Of a stretch of DNA of 64,000 nt, positions 16,492-25,570 are shown one piece after another (within the stretch, counting starts at the first letter, position 1; each line of letters begins with the position of its first letter). Position numbers and translations under genes: made by a program. The stretch is from positions 620,001 to 684,000 of the forward strand of contig JAYQTM010000001.1 in the NCBI GenBank assembly GCA_038147395.1. The letters are read 5' to 3'. Under the pieces are notes generated by a model that ran no database searches, was not told where the DNA came from, and saw only the letters and a list, made by a program, of their open reading frames with translations. Origin of the DNA: Eutrophovita brisbanensis (GTDB taxonomy: Bacteria; Pseudomonadota; Gammaproteobacteria; Burkholderiales; Eutrophovitaceae).

Positions 16492-16932
16492 ATGAGACTA
16501 AACGATTTGAGCCCCGCAGAGGGCTCCAAGAAAAACCGCATTAGGGTCGGTCGCGGAATCGGTAGCGGCAAGGGTAAAACTGCTGGCCGTGGACACAAAG
16601 GTCAACATTCGCGCGCTGGGGGATACCATAAAGTCGGCTTTGAGGGTGGTCAAATGCCCATGGCCAGACGTCTTCCAAAAAGGGGTTTTAGGTCTCTCAA
16701 TCAGGGTTACACCCGTCAAGTTCGTCTCTGTGATCTAAACAAGTTAAGCGTAGAAGAAGTCGATTTGCAGGCGCTGAAAACGGCACAAATCATCCCAAAT
16801 TTTTCATCTGCGGCGAAGATATTTCTGTCGGGAGCTTTGGAAGGCGATAGGAAATTTAAGCTAAAGGGTATTCGAGTGACAAAGGGAGCGCGTGCAGCCA
16901 TTGAACAGGCTGGCGGATCTGTCGAGGAATAA
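16492..16932 (+). CDS. rplO: 50S ribosomal protein L15
   Basis: Late-assembly 23S rRNA binder, 146 residues. The Gly/Arg-rich N-terminal part (RVGRGIGSGKGKTAGRGHKGQ) and GGQMPMARRLPKRGF are typical. The C-terminal VTKGARAAIEQAGGSVEE completes it. secY begins three bases after its stop. Confidence 0.97.
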   Translation: MRLNDLSPAEGSKKNRIRVGRGIGSGKGKTAGRGHKGQHSRAGGYHKVGFEGGQMPMARRLPKRGFRSLNQGYTRQVRLCDLNKLSVEEVDLQALKTAQIIPNFSSAAKIFLSGALEGDRKFKLKGIRVTKGARAAIEQAGGSVEE

Positions 16933-16935
16933 ACA

Positions 16936-18261
16936 TTGGCTTTAGGAACGAACAATAGGAGCGGCGGGGCGAAATACGGTGACCTTAAGAAAAGGTTACT
17001 GTTTTTGCTTTTTGCGCTTGTGGTTTTCCGGATAGGTTCTCATATACCAGTGCCTGGTATTGATCCTATTCAGCTTGCTGAATTGTTCCAGTCTCAGCAG
17101 GGCGGTATTCTCGGAATGTTCAACATGTTCTCGGGTGGGTCGCTCTCGAGGTTTGCAATTTTTGCATTGGGGATCATGCCCTACATTTCCGCGTCGATCA
17201 TCATGCAGCTCATGACTGTGGTTGTTCCCACATTTGAGCAGCTGAAAAAAGAGGGTGAATCTGGAAGGAAGAAAATCACGAAGTACACTCGGTATGGAAC
17301 TGTCGCGCTCGCAACGTTTCAAGCGATCGGCATCTCTGTTGCGCTCGAGTCCCAAGCAAATTTGGTTTTGGATCCCGGCTTGGCCTTCAGGTTCAACACG
17401 GTAGTCACGCTTGTCACTGGGACAATGTTTTTAATGTGGCTTGGAGAGCAGATTACCGAACGTGGTATAGGAAACGGGATATCGTTGATTATTTTTGCGG
17501 GGATTGCTGCCGGTTTGCCGACCGCGGTTGGCGGAACCCTTGAGCTCGTTCGAACGGGTTCTTTCTCCATTCCACTTGTTATCGCGATATTCGTTGGTGT
17601 TATTGTTATCACTGGTGTCGTTGTGTTCGTTGAAAGAGGTCAACGCAAGGTTTTGGTTAATTATGCAAAACGACAAGTTGGTCGAAAAGTATACGGTGGT
17701 CAAAGCTCGCATCTTCCCTTGAAGCTCAATATGGCTGGTGTGATACCGCCAATTTTTGCGTCTAGTATTATTCTCTTCCCTGCAACCATCGCGGAATTTT
17801 TGGGTTCCAACGAAAGCCTTTATTGGCTTCGCGATATCGGAGCTTTGCTGTATCCCGGGCAGATTCCTTATATGGTGGTTTACTCGTTGGCCATTATCTT
17901 CTTTTGTTTTTTTTACACAGCTCTAGTATTCAATCCAAAAGAAACTGCAGACAATCTGAAGAAAAGTGGTGCATTTGTGCCGGGAATCCGACCTGGTGAC
18001 CAAACGACCAAGTACATTGAAAGGATTGTCACGAGGTTAACCTTCGTTGGCGCAATTTACATCACAATCGTGTGCTTGATTCCCGAGTTATTGATCGTTA
18101 AGTGGAATGTTCCCTTTTACTTCGGGGGAACAAGCCTTTTGATTATTGTGGTTGTGACGATGGACTTCATGCAACAAGTTCAGGCCTATGCGATGTCACA
18201 CCAGTATGAAAGCTTGTTGAAAAAATCCAATTTAAAGGGTGGGGCTATTCCAACCCGTTAA
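16936..18261 (+). CDS. secY: Protein translocase subunit SecY
   Basis: Channel subunit of the Sec translocon in the inner membrane, 441 residues, ten predicted transmembrane segments. Starts at TTG 16936 with GAGGAAT upstream. No ATG lies near, and this start gives the expected GDLKKRLLFLLFALVVFRIGSHIPVPGIDP first segment. The plug region GGILGMFNMFSGGSLSRF, and the C-terminal cytosolic loops for SecA and ribosome contact (ERGQRKVLVNYAKRQVGRKVYGGQ and TADNLKKSGAFVPGIRPGDQT), are visible. It belongs to the spc operon, followed nine bases later by rpmJ. Confidence 0.98.
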   Translation: MALGTNNRSGGAKYGDLKKRLLFLLFALVVFRIGSHIPVPGIDPIQLAELFQSQQGGILGMFNMFSGGSLSRFAIFALGIMPYISASIIMQLMTVVVPTFEQLKKEGESGRKKITKYTRYGTVALATFQAIGISVALESQANLVLDPGLAFRFNTVVTLVTGTMFLMWLGEQITERGIGNGISLIIFAGIAAGLPTAVGGTLELVRTGSFSIPLVIAIFVGVIVITGVVVFVERGQRKVLVNYAKRQVGRKVYGGQSSHLPLKLNMAGVIPPIFASSIILFPATIAEFLGSNESLYWLRDIGALLYPGQIPYMVVYSLAIIFFCFFYTALVFNPKETADNLKKSGAFVPGIRPGDQTTKYIERIVTRLTFVGAIYITIVCLIPELLIVKWNVPFYFGGTSLLIIVVVTMDFMQQVQAYAMSHQYESLLKKSNLKGGAIPTR

Positions 18262-18270
18262 GGAGAAATT

Positions 18271-18384
18271 ATGAGAGTTAAAGCCTCGGTAAAAAAGTTG
18301 TGTCGGAACTGCAAAATTATTCGCAGAAATAATGTCGTGCGCGTTATTTGCAAGGAACCTCGCCATAAGCAGCGACAGGGTTAA
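18271..18384 (+). CDS. rpmJ: 50S ribosomal protein L36 (zinc-binding form)
   Basis: A 37-residue protein starting at ATG 18271 with AGGAGAA upstream. It begins MRVKASVKKLCRNCKIIRR and ends KEPRHKQRQG. C11, C14, C27 and H32 form the C3H zinc site, so this is the zinc-containing C+ form. Its position between secY and rpsM is standard. Confidence 0.96.
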   Translation: MRVKASVKKLCRNCKIIRRNNVVRVICKEPRHKQRQG

Positions 18385-18417
18385 AAACATTTAATAGTAC
18401 TTTCAGAGAGATAAATT

Positions 18418-18771
18418 ATGGCTCGAATTGCTGGAGTTAATATCCCGGATCAAAAACACACTTGGATTGCACTAACCTCAATTTATGGTTTGGGCAGAAC
18501 GCGCGCCTACAAAATATGTGAGAACGCGGGAATCACCCCTTCCGTGAAAATCCGTGATTTGACTGAGGACGAGATCGAGAAATTGAGAGATCAGATTGGA
18601 ACATTCGTTGTAGAGGGAGATCTCCGCCGAGAAGTATCCATGAATATTAAACGACTCATGGATTTAGGCTCATATCGCGGCACTCGACATCGACGAGGAT
18701 TACCAGTTAGGGGTCAGCGAACGAAAACAAACGCGCGTACCAGAAAAGGTGCGAAGCGAGCGATCAGATAA
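18418..18771 (+). CDS. rpsM: 30S ribosomal protein S13
   Basis: 30S head protein contacting the P-site tRNA and L5, 117 residues. MARIAGVNIPDQKHTWIALTSIYGLG at the start and the basic tail RGLPVRGQRTKTNARTRKGAKR are family signatures. AGAGAG precedes ATG 18418. First gene of the alpha block. Confidence 0.98.
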   Translation: MARIAGVNIPDQKHTWIALTSIYGLGRTRAYKICENAGITPSVKIRDLTEDEIEKLRDQIGTFVVEGDLRREVSMNIKRLMDLGSYRGTRHRRGLPVRGQRTKTNARTRKGAKRAIR

Positions 18772-18817
18772 TCACTAGGAAATAAAACCAGTTTATTAGA
18801 CGGGATGGAAAAATAGG

Positions 18818-19207
18818 ATGGCTAAAAACACCTCAAGGGTCCGTAAAAAAGTCAAGAAAAACGTTGTTGAAGGTATTGCGCACGTGCATGCCTCGTTCAA
18901 CAACACCATTATTATGATTACGGATCGACAAGGTAACGCGCTTTCATGGTCCACCTCAGGAGCTAACGGCTTCAAGGGATCAAGAAAAAGTACACCATTT
19001 GCGGCACAGGTTGCTGCAGAGGCAGCGGGTAAAGCTGCTCAGGAATGTGGCGTCAAGAATCTTGAAGTTCGCATTAAGGGTCCTGGTCCTGGAAGGGAAT
19101 CTTCTGTCCGAGCATTAAATTCGGTTGGATTCAAGATTACGAGTATTTCGGATGTCACTCCCGTTCCACACAATGGATGTCGTCCCCCGAAACGTCGAAG
19201 AATTTAA
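18818..19207 (+). CDS. rpsK: 30S ribosomal protein S11
   Basis: 30S platform protein, 129 residues. Contains IAHVHASFNNTIIMITDRQGNALSWST, the GPGPGRESSVRAL loop and the C-terminal DVTPVPHNGCRPPKRRRI. It follows rpsM by 46 bases and precedes rpsD by 10. Confidence 0.98.
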   Translation: MAKNTSRVRKKVKKNVVEGIAHVHASFNNTIIMITDRQGNALSWSTSGANGFKGSRKSTPFAAQVAAEAAGKAAQECGVKNLEVRIKGPGPGRESSVRALNSVGFKITSISDVTPVPHNGCRPPKRRRI

Positions 19208-19217
19208 GGAGTTTTAA

Positions 19218-19844
19218 ATGGCTAGAAATACTGATCCGAAGTGCCGACAGTGTCGACGAGAAGGCGAAAAGCTGTTCCTGAAAGGCGAGAAGTGTTACAC
19301 CGATAAGTGTGCAATCGAGAGACGTTCGTATGCTCCCGGTCAGCATGGTCAAAAAGGTGGCAGACTTTCTGATTTTGGTAGACAACTCCGAGAGAAACAA
19401 AAAATACGGCGTATCTATGGTGTACTGGAACGACAGTTTAGAAAAACCTATAAAGAGGCTGCGAGACGTAAAGGTGTTACCGGTGAACTGTTGCTCCAAG
19501 GTCTTGAGAGTCGACTTGACTCTGTGGCGCTGCGTATGGGCTTTGGTGCTTCCCGCACTGAGGCGCGACAGATTGTTAGGCACAATTGTCTGAGTGTCAA
19601 CGGTAGGAGAGTTAACATTCCTTCGTTTGTTGTCAAGCCGGGGGACACCGTTGAAATCTCGGAAAAGGCCAAATCGCATCTCAGGGTTAAAGCATCAATA
19701 GAAGCGGCTGAGGAGCGTGGCTTTCCGGATTGGGTAGAGGTCGATGTTAAAGGGCTTAAGGGCGTGTTCAAGGCCGTGCCTCAGCGCGCTGACCTACCAT
19801 CAACAATCAACGAATCATTAGTGGTTGAGCTTTACTCGAAGTAA
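19218..19844 (+). CDS. rpsD: 30S ribosomal protein S4 (zinc-binding form)
   Basis: Primary 16S 5'-domain binder, 208 residues. Cys 9, 12, 26 and 31 occupy the same positions as the zinc-binding Cys of Thermus S4. E. coli and Pseudomonas S4 lack most of them. The rest is standard: APGQHGQKGGRLSDFGRQLREKQKIRRIYGVLERQF, then the S4 RNA-binding domain (ESRLDSVALRMGFGASRTEARQIVRH), ending VVELYSK. In E. coli, S4 represses the alpha operon. No pseudoknot target was identified here. Confidence 0.97.
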   Translation: MARNTDPKCRQCRREGEKLFLKGEKCYTDKCAIERRSYAPGQHGQKGGRLSDFGRQLREKQKIRRIYGVLERQFRKTYKEAARRKGVTGELLLQGLESRLDSVALRMGFGASRTEARQIVRHNCLSVNGRRVNIPSFVVKPGDTVEISEKAKSHLRVKASIEAAEERGFPDWVEVDVKGLKGVFKAVPQRADLPSTINESLVVELYSK

Positions 19845-19857
19845 TTTACGAATATAG

Positions 19858-19891
19858 GCCCCGTAGAGTAGTTCTACGTGGCTTTATTTTT
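19858..19891 (+). terminator. Terminator-like hairpin between rpsD and rpoA
   Basis: GCCCCGTAGA (19858-19867) pairs with TCTACGTGGC (19873-19882), nine pairs and one C-T mismatch, around a GTAGT loop. TTTATTTTT follows at 19883-19891. It has the full form of a rho-independent terminator yet lies inside the alpha operon, 27 bases before rpoA, so it is more likely a partial terminator or attenuator lowering rpoA relative to S4. Confidence 0.55.
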
Positions 19892-19917
19892 CGAAACTTT
19901 TAAAAAGGGTCGAATAT

Positions 19918-20895
19918 ATGTATGGAAGTTTTTTGAAGCCTAAAATTGTTGACGTTCGTTTGACTTCTCCAGGTAGTGCCAAGATTATTATGGAGCCGTT
20001 TGAGCGAGGGTATGGACACACTCTTGGTAACGCCTTACGCCGAGTTTTGCTTTCCTCGATGCCAGGGTTTGCTCCGACAGAAGTAAAAATCGATGGTGTA
20101 TTGCACGAGTACTCAACACTTGAAGGTGTTCAAGAGGATGTTGTTGATATCCTTTTGAACCTGAAAGGTGTGGTTGTGAAACTTCACAACCGCGACGAGA
20201 TCACCTTAACTCTGGCGAAAGAAGGGGAAGGTGCTGTTGTCGCCGGAGACATAGAGGCTAGTCATGACGTTGAAATCATAAACCCTGATCACGTTATTGC
20301 CCACCTGGCTCCAGGAGGAAAGATAAGTTTAGAGATGAAGGTCCAAGGGGGCAGAGGATATGTCCCCGCGAATGTACGATCCGGAGATCAGGACGAGAAC
20401 AGAATGATTGGTTCCTTGCTCCTAGACGCATCGTTCAGCCCTGTAACTAAGGTGAGCTATTCGGTTGAAAGTGCTCGTGTTGAGCAGAGAACCGATCTAG
20501 ACAAGTTAGTGATTGATATAGAAACGAATGGTGCTGTCGATCCAGAGGAATCCGTTCGATTCGCTGCCAGAGTTTTAATGGAGCAGTTGTCCAGCTTTGC
20601 TGACCTGGAAGGCACGACAGAAGAGGAGCGAGCTCCAGATGCCCCCGAGATCGATCCAGAGTTATTACGTCCCGTTGATGATCTGGAATTGACTGTGCGG
20701 TCCGCAAACTGCCTTAAAGCTGAGAGCATTTACTATATCGGCGATCTTATACAAAGATCAGAAACGGAGTTGTTGAAGACTCCGAATCTAGGTCGAAAAT
20801 CATTAAATGAGATTAAAGACGTCCTAGCGTCAAGAGGATTATCGCTAGGAATGCAGGTTGATCATTGGCCTTCGTCGCCACCCTCAGCGTCATAA
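19918..20895 (+). CDS. rpoA: DNA-directed RNA polymerase subunit alpha
   Basis: Assembly platform of RNA polymerase, 325 residues (E. coli 329). The N-terminal dimerisation domain contains FERGYGHTLGNALRRVLLSSMPG. After an acidic linker, the C-terminal domain has LTVRSANCLKAESIYYIGDL and LLKTPNLGRKSLNEIKDVL. The Arg in VRSANCL matches E. coli Arg265, which contacts the UP element and activators. AAAAGGG precedes ATG 19918. The terminator-like hairpin just upstream may tune its expression. Confidence 0.98.
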   Translation: MYGSFLKPKIVDVRLTSPGSAKIIMEPFERGYGHTLGNALRRVLLSSMPGFAPTEVKIDGVLHEYSTLEGVQEDVVDILLNLKGVVVKLHNRDEITLTLAKEGEGAVVAGDIEASHDVEIINPDHVIAHLAPGGKISLEMKVQGGRGYVPANVRSGDQDENRMIGSLLLDASFSPVTKVSYSVESARVEQRTDLDKLVIDIETNGAVDPEESVRFAARVLMEQLSSFADLEGTTEEERAPDAPEIDPELLRPVDDLELTVRSANCLKAESIYYIGDLIQRSETELLKTPNLGRKSLNEIKDVLASRGLSLGMQVDHWPSSPPSAS

Positions 20896-20936
20896 AAACA
20901 TTAACGAGATTTAGCTAAACAGGAAGGAAAACTCCA

Positions 20937-21335
20937 GTGCGACACCGTCTTGGACTTCGTAAATTAAACCGTACCAGCGCTCACAGAACCGCGATGTTTC
21001 GGAATATGACTAATTCTCTGTTGCGCCATGAGGCCATAACGACAACATTGCCAAAAGCTAAAGAGTTGCGCAGAGTTGCAGAGCCGATTATTACCCTCGG
21101 AAAAAAAGCCACGGTTGCAAATAGAAGACTCGCTTTTTCACGCCTACGTGACCGCGAGATGGTTGTGAAGCTATTTGACGAGCTTGGCCCAAGGTTCTCG
21201 AATAGAAGCGGTGGTTATTTGAGGATTCTTAAGAATGGGTTTCGGCATGGAGATAATGCGCCAATGGCGTTGGTTGAGTTGATGGATCGGCCCTCCTCGG
21301 AAACCGAGTCCGCTGCAGACGAGGCTAGCGAATAA
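20937..21335 (+). CDS. rplQ: 50S ribosomal protein L17
   Basis: Large-subunit protein near the tunnel exit, 132 residues, starting at GTG 20937 with AGGAAGGA upstream. MRHRLGLRKLNRTSAHRTAMFRNMTNSLLRHE is the family N-terminus. A short acidic tail (SSETESAADEASE) extends the usual end. It is the last gene of the ribosomal supercluster and converges on uvrA. Confidence 0.97.
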   Translation: MRHRLGLRKLNRTSAHRTAMFRNMTNSLLRHEAITTTLPKAKELRRVAEPIITLGKKATVANRRLAFSRLRDREMVVKLFDELGPRFSNRSGGYLRILKNGFRHGDNAPMALVELMDRPSSETESAADEASE

Positions 21336-21374
21336 ATCGTAGATCGTAGGCTCCTGGACTGGGTTTTATCAGCC

Positions 21375-24198
21375 CTAAATTTGGTCTAAAACGACAGACC
21401 TTAAGAAGTTTCCTGTCGCACTGTTTGTTTTGGAAATATCCCTGGGTGTTCCAACGGCGGTAACGTTCCCTCCATATTTCCCGCCACCGGGCCCCAGCTC
21501 GATTATCCAATCTGCACGAGATATGACGTCTAGATTATGTTCGATTATGACGAGAGAGTTTCCTTGGTCTCGCAGTTTTACTAATATTTTGAGTAACCAA
21601 GATATATCTTCGAAATGTAGTCCCGTCGTTGGTTCGTCTAAAACATACACGGTGTTGCCGGTATTCCTTTTCGCGAGCTCAGCTGCTAGCTTGACTCGTT
21701 GTGCCTCCCCACCAGACAAACTGCTCGCACTTTGTCCCAGTTTGACGTAACCCAACCCGACATCTGACAAGGTGGTCAGCTTTGTTGCCATAGCGGGGAT
21801 CGCCGAGAAGAAAGCTTGTGCTTCGGATATCGACATGTCCAGGACTTCTGCGATATTTTTTCCTCGATAGTGAATGTCTAACGTTTCATTGTTGTATCTG
21901 AGTCCCTTACACGTATCACAGGGGACATACACATCAGGCAAAAAGTTAAGGTCAACTCGAATACTTCCTTCTCCTTGGCAATCTTCACATCGTCCGCCTT
22001 TGATATTGAAAGAGAAGCGTCCTGCCGCATATCCTCGCTCTCTTGACAAGGGTGTTTGTGAGAAGACCTCTCTTATCAAATTAAAAAGGCCTGTGTAGGT
22101 TGCTGGATTTGAGCGAGGGGTTTTACCAATGGGAGTTTGATCGATATTCACCAAATACTTTGTGTTGCCAGCTGAGATTATTTCTTCGTAATTTTTTGGC
22201 CTATTTGATTTGCTGTTCAGGCTATTCTTGAGAGCAGGAACGAAGGTTTCGTTTATCAGCGTGGATTTTCCAGAGCCCGAGACTCCTGTAATGCACGTGA
22301 TTACTCCAACGGGTATTTCAATTGTAATGTTGTTCAAATTATTACCAATCGCACCAACCAGCTCTATTTTTGGAGTTTTCGAGGTGACTGTTTTTTGCGC
22401 CCCTCTGAATATTGTTTTTTCGCCAGAAAGATAAGGTCCAGTTATAGAGCTATTTGTAGAGACGATTGTTTTAAGTGGTCCTGAGGCAACAATTCTTCCT
22501 CCGGAATCTCCTGCGCCTGGACCTAAATCGACGATAAAATCGGCATTCAATATCGTTTCTTCATCGTGCTCAACGACAATGACCGTGTTGCCCAGATCTC
22601 GGAGTTTTTTAAGAGAATGGATCAAGCGTTGATTGTCTTTTTGATGTAGCCCTATCGATGGCTCGTCAAGTACGTACATGACGCCGCTCAATCCAGATCC
22701 AATTTGGGACGCCAGCCGAATCCGTTGCGCCTCACCCCCAGATAATGTTGTCGATTGTCGGCCTAATGAAAGGTAACCCAGACCTACCTCTATTAGGAAG
22801 CCGACCCTCTTTCGAATCTCCTGGACGATCTTATAAGAGACAACCTTGTTTTTTCCTTTTGGTGTCAGATGTTCAAAGAATTCGGCGACTTCTGATATTG
22901 AACCAGTTGTTTATTTCCGCCAAAGATTTTCCCTCAACGAAGACATTTCGCGAGGCTTCAGACAATCTCGATCGATTACAGTCGGGGCACGCAAGCGTGC
23001 TGATGAATTTGCTAAGACTGTCTTTAACCGCCGGCTCATTTGATTCTTGGTATCGTCTAGCAAAATTCGTTATGACGCCCTCAAACGCATGAACCTCTTG
23101 TTTTGAACCGCCATTTCGAGCTCTGTATCTAAATTCAACCTTTTGTTGCCCCGAACCATGGAGGATGACCTTTTTGATGTCCTCAGGAAGTTCTTCGTAT
23201 GGGGTGTCTAGGTCGAATGCGAAATGAGCGCTCAGACTCGTGAGCAAATCATAATAAAACGGATTTAAACGGCTCCAACCGCTGATCGCCCCGGAGGCTA
23301 GAGACAAAGAAGGATGTGCGATGATTTTTCCTTCGTCGAATGCTTCAATTTCACCGAGCCCTTCGCACGCGGAACAAGCGCCGCTGGGATGGTTGAAGGA
23401 AAACATTTTTGGGTCTAAGTCTGGCGCGGTGTAATCACAGCGAGGGCAAACTTTCAATTTCGATAGAAAGTGATTCTTATCTTCTTTGAGTTCATTGATG
23501 TGGATGCCAGAGGAATTGATTTTTAATGCAGCTTCAATCGATTCGACGATTCGATTTTTAGATGGAGCAGTGATCTTGAGTCGATCAACCACGACTTCGA
23601 TTGACTTTATGTCATCAAATTCAATTACCGGATTGTCGTCAAGATCAAAAGTTGTACCCTTGATGCGTATCCGAAAAAAACCTTGAGCTTTTAGTCGGTC
23701 TAGCAATTCATTTAGTTGTTGATTGTTTGAGAGAGGAATTTCCGACAGGATTAAGATTCGCTCGTTTAGGCCAAGAGAAAATATAAATTCCACCATTTCA
23801 GATACAGCGTAAGCCCGTAACGGTGTGCCGTGTCTGGGGCATCGCTGCTCCCCAGTCCTGGCAAATAGTAGTCTCAAATGATCATGAATCTCGGTCGATG
23901 TGCCAACCGTTGACCTTGGATTTTGATTTCTTCCTTTTTGTTCGATTGCGATAGCGGGCGATAGCCCCTCGATAAAATCCACATCAGGTTTTTCTAACAC
24001 CGATAAAAATTGTCTGGCGTATGTGGAAAGAGACTCGATATATCGACGCTGTCCTTCTGCAAATAACGTGTCGAACGCAAGCGACGATTTACCGGAGCCA
24101 GAGAGCCCGGTAATGACAACTAATTTATTTTTTGGGATGACAAGATCGACGTTTTTTAAGTTGTGTGTTCGGGCACCTTTAACAGTAATGGTTTCCAT
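21375..24198 (-). pseudogene. uvrA: Excinuclease ABC subunit A, split by a one-base frameshift
   Basis: DNA-damage sensor ATPase of nucleotide excision repair. It is read as two pieces: residues 1-441 (24198 down to 22873) and a second piece open from about 22901 down to 21375. The first contains Walker A GLSGSGKSSLAFDT and the zinc module CPRCDYTAPDL/CSACEGLG. The second contains LSGGEAQRIRLAS, VMYVLDEPSIGLHQKDN, the second Walker A GVSGSGKSTLINE and the zinc module CEDCQGEGS/CDTCKG. Dropping one of the two A bases at 22901-22902 fuses them as INNW-SISEVAEFFEHLTPKGK, giving 940 residues, the E. coli length. All other motifs are intact, so either the assembly has an extra base or the gene is recently disrupted. 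No LexA box is obvious upstream. Confidence 0.93.
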
Positions 24199-24224
24199 TT
24201 TTTAATTAACGTGAGTCAGAAATC

Positions 24225-24252
24225 TTGGCAAAGTCGAACCTGCTACTATACT
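24225..24252 (+). promoter_or_regulatory. Promoter for the MFS transporter
   Basis: TTGGCA (24225-24230), a 16-base spacer, then TATACT (24247-24252), with a predicted start near 24259, about 31 bases before the MFS start codon. It lies in the 91-base uvrA/MFS divergent region. Confidence 0.5.
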
Positions 24253-24289
24253 CAATAAGAAAAATATTAGTCACATAACGTCACAGCCA

Positions 24290-25477
24290 ATGCCTAGTTT
24301 CACCCCTACGGAGAAAAGAGCGAGTCTTGCGCTAGCAGGTGTTTTTTCTCTACGTATGTTCGGATTGTTCGTTATTTTGCCAGTCTTGGCGATTTACGCG
24401 AGCAATCTTTCTGGGGGGGCGAACGCGACTGGTATCGGAATTGCGATTGGCATATACGGCCTCACCCAAGCTGTCTTCCAGATTCCTTTTGGTCGTTTGT
24501 CCGATTTTTGGGGACGAAAGCGGACAATTTACCTAGGGCTTTTGATATTTATTATCGGAAGTATTGTCGCGGCACTTGCTGAATCGTTACTCTTACTTTC
24601 CATTGGTCGAGCGATTCAAGGGGCAGGTGCTGTTTCCGCAGTGGTGATTGCTCTTGTGGCTGATCTTACTCGCGACAGTGTTCGTACCAAGGCCATGGCA
24701 ATTATCGGGGTCACGATCGGATTCACATTTCTTTTGTCAATTATTATCGGTCCATTGTTACAGCCAATCGTGGGTGTTCCAGGGATTTTTTTAATAACGG
24801 CAATCATGTCTGGTTGTGCGATATTCGTTGTCCATTTTCTTGTTCCAGAAAATGAGCGGGAACAAGTTAAAGCGTCCGTCAGAGTTGGTCCAAAACCTCT
24901 TCGGGCCATATTGACTGACGCTAATCTCTTACGCCTTGATTTCGGAATATTCTCATTGCACGGCATTCTTATGTCGATGTTCATCGCGGTTCCGTTTTTC
25001 TTGAGCGAACACACACATGTCCAAGATGTTTGGAAATTTTATCTGTACGTTATGGTGGCGAGCCTCGGAATCATGTTGCCTTTGATACGTATTGCGGAGA
25101 AGTTTGAGCTTAGGAAACCCGTCTTTATTGTCTGCGTCGGACTCATATTCGCTGTCGAAGTGGTGCTTTGGGGGTTTGAGGCGAATATTCTTCAGTTTGG
25201 TATCGCGATGGTCGCTTTTTTTGGTGCGTTTAATGTGCTTGAAGCGTTACTTCCATCATGGGTCTCGCGTGTGGCCCATGCCTCATCCAAGGGTTCAGCG
25301 CTGGGTGTTTACAGCACGAGTCAATACCTCGGTACATTTTTCGGTGGGTTGATGGGCGGAGTGATATATCAAAGCTATGCTTGGCATGGGGTTTTTCTCT
25401 TTTGCGCTGGGTGGGCCATTATTTGGTTGATGATTTCTTTAAAACTTCAAGACCCGATTGCAGTATCTTATGATTGA
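24290..25477 (+). CDS. MFS transporter (YajR-like drug/proton antiporter family)
   Basis: Inner-membrane major facilitator protein, 395 residues, about 12 hydrophobic segments. Motif A appears as GRLSDFWGRKR near residue 68, and motif C-like Gly-rich segments follow. The first segment, SLRMFGLFVILPVLAIYA, resembles the YajR group, but this protein lacks the C-terminal YAM domain of E. coli YajR (453 residues). The substrate cannot be read from sequence. An MFS gene between uvrA and ssb is a common proteobacterial arrangement. The start at ATG 24290 has a weak ribosome-binding site. Confidence 0.88.
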   Translation: MPSFTPTEKRASLALAGVFSLRMFGLFVILPVLAIYASNLSGGANATGIGIAIGIYGLTQAVFQIPFGRLSDFWGRKRTIYLGLLIFIIGSIVAALAESLLLLSIGRAIQGAGAVSAVVIALVADLTRDSVRTKAMAIIGVTIGFTFLLSIIIGPLLQPIVGVPGIFLITAIMSGCAIFVVHFLVPENEREQVKASVRVGPKPLRAILTDANLLRLDFGIFSLHGILMSMFIAVPFFLSEHTHVQDVWKFYLYVMVASLGIMLPLIRIAEKFELRKPVFIVCVGLIFAVEVVLWGFEANILQFGIAMVAFFGAFNVLEALLPSWVSRVAHASSKGSALGVYSTSQYLGTFFGGLMGGVIYQSYAWHGVFLFCAGWAIIWLMISLKLQDPIAVSYD

Positions 25478-25570
25478 TAGCTATATGAGGACAAAGCGGT
25501 TAGAGTTACTGTTTAGGTCGTTGCGGGCTGTTTGACATTTTGTGTGAGCATAACTGAATAGGAAAAAGAT

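Noticed and set aside
24199..24289. LexA (SOS) box upstream of uvrA
   Set aside because: No CTGT-N8-ACAG-like site is present. The nearest CTG in CCTGCTACTATACT has no matching half.
25532..25560. TTGACA with TGAATA at 17 bases upstream of ssb
   Set aside because: The predicted transcript would begin at or after the ribosome-binding site, about four bases before the ATG, so it cannot serve ssb normally.
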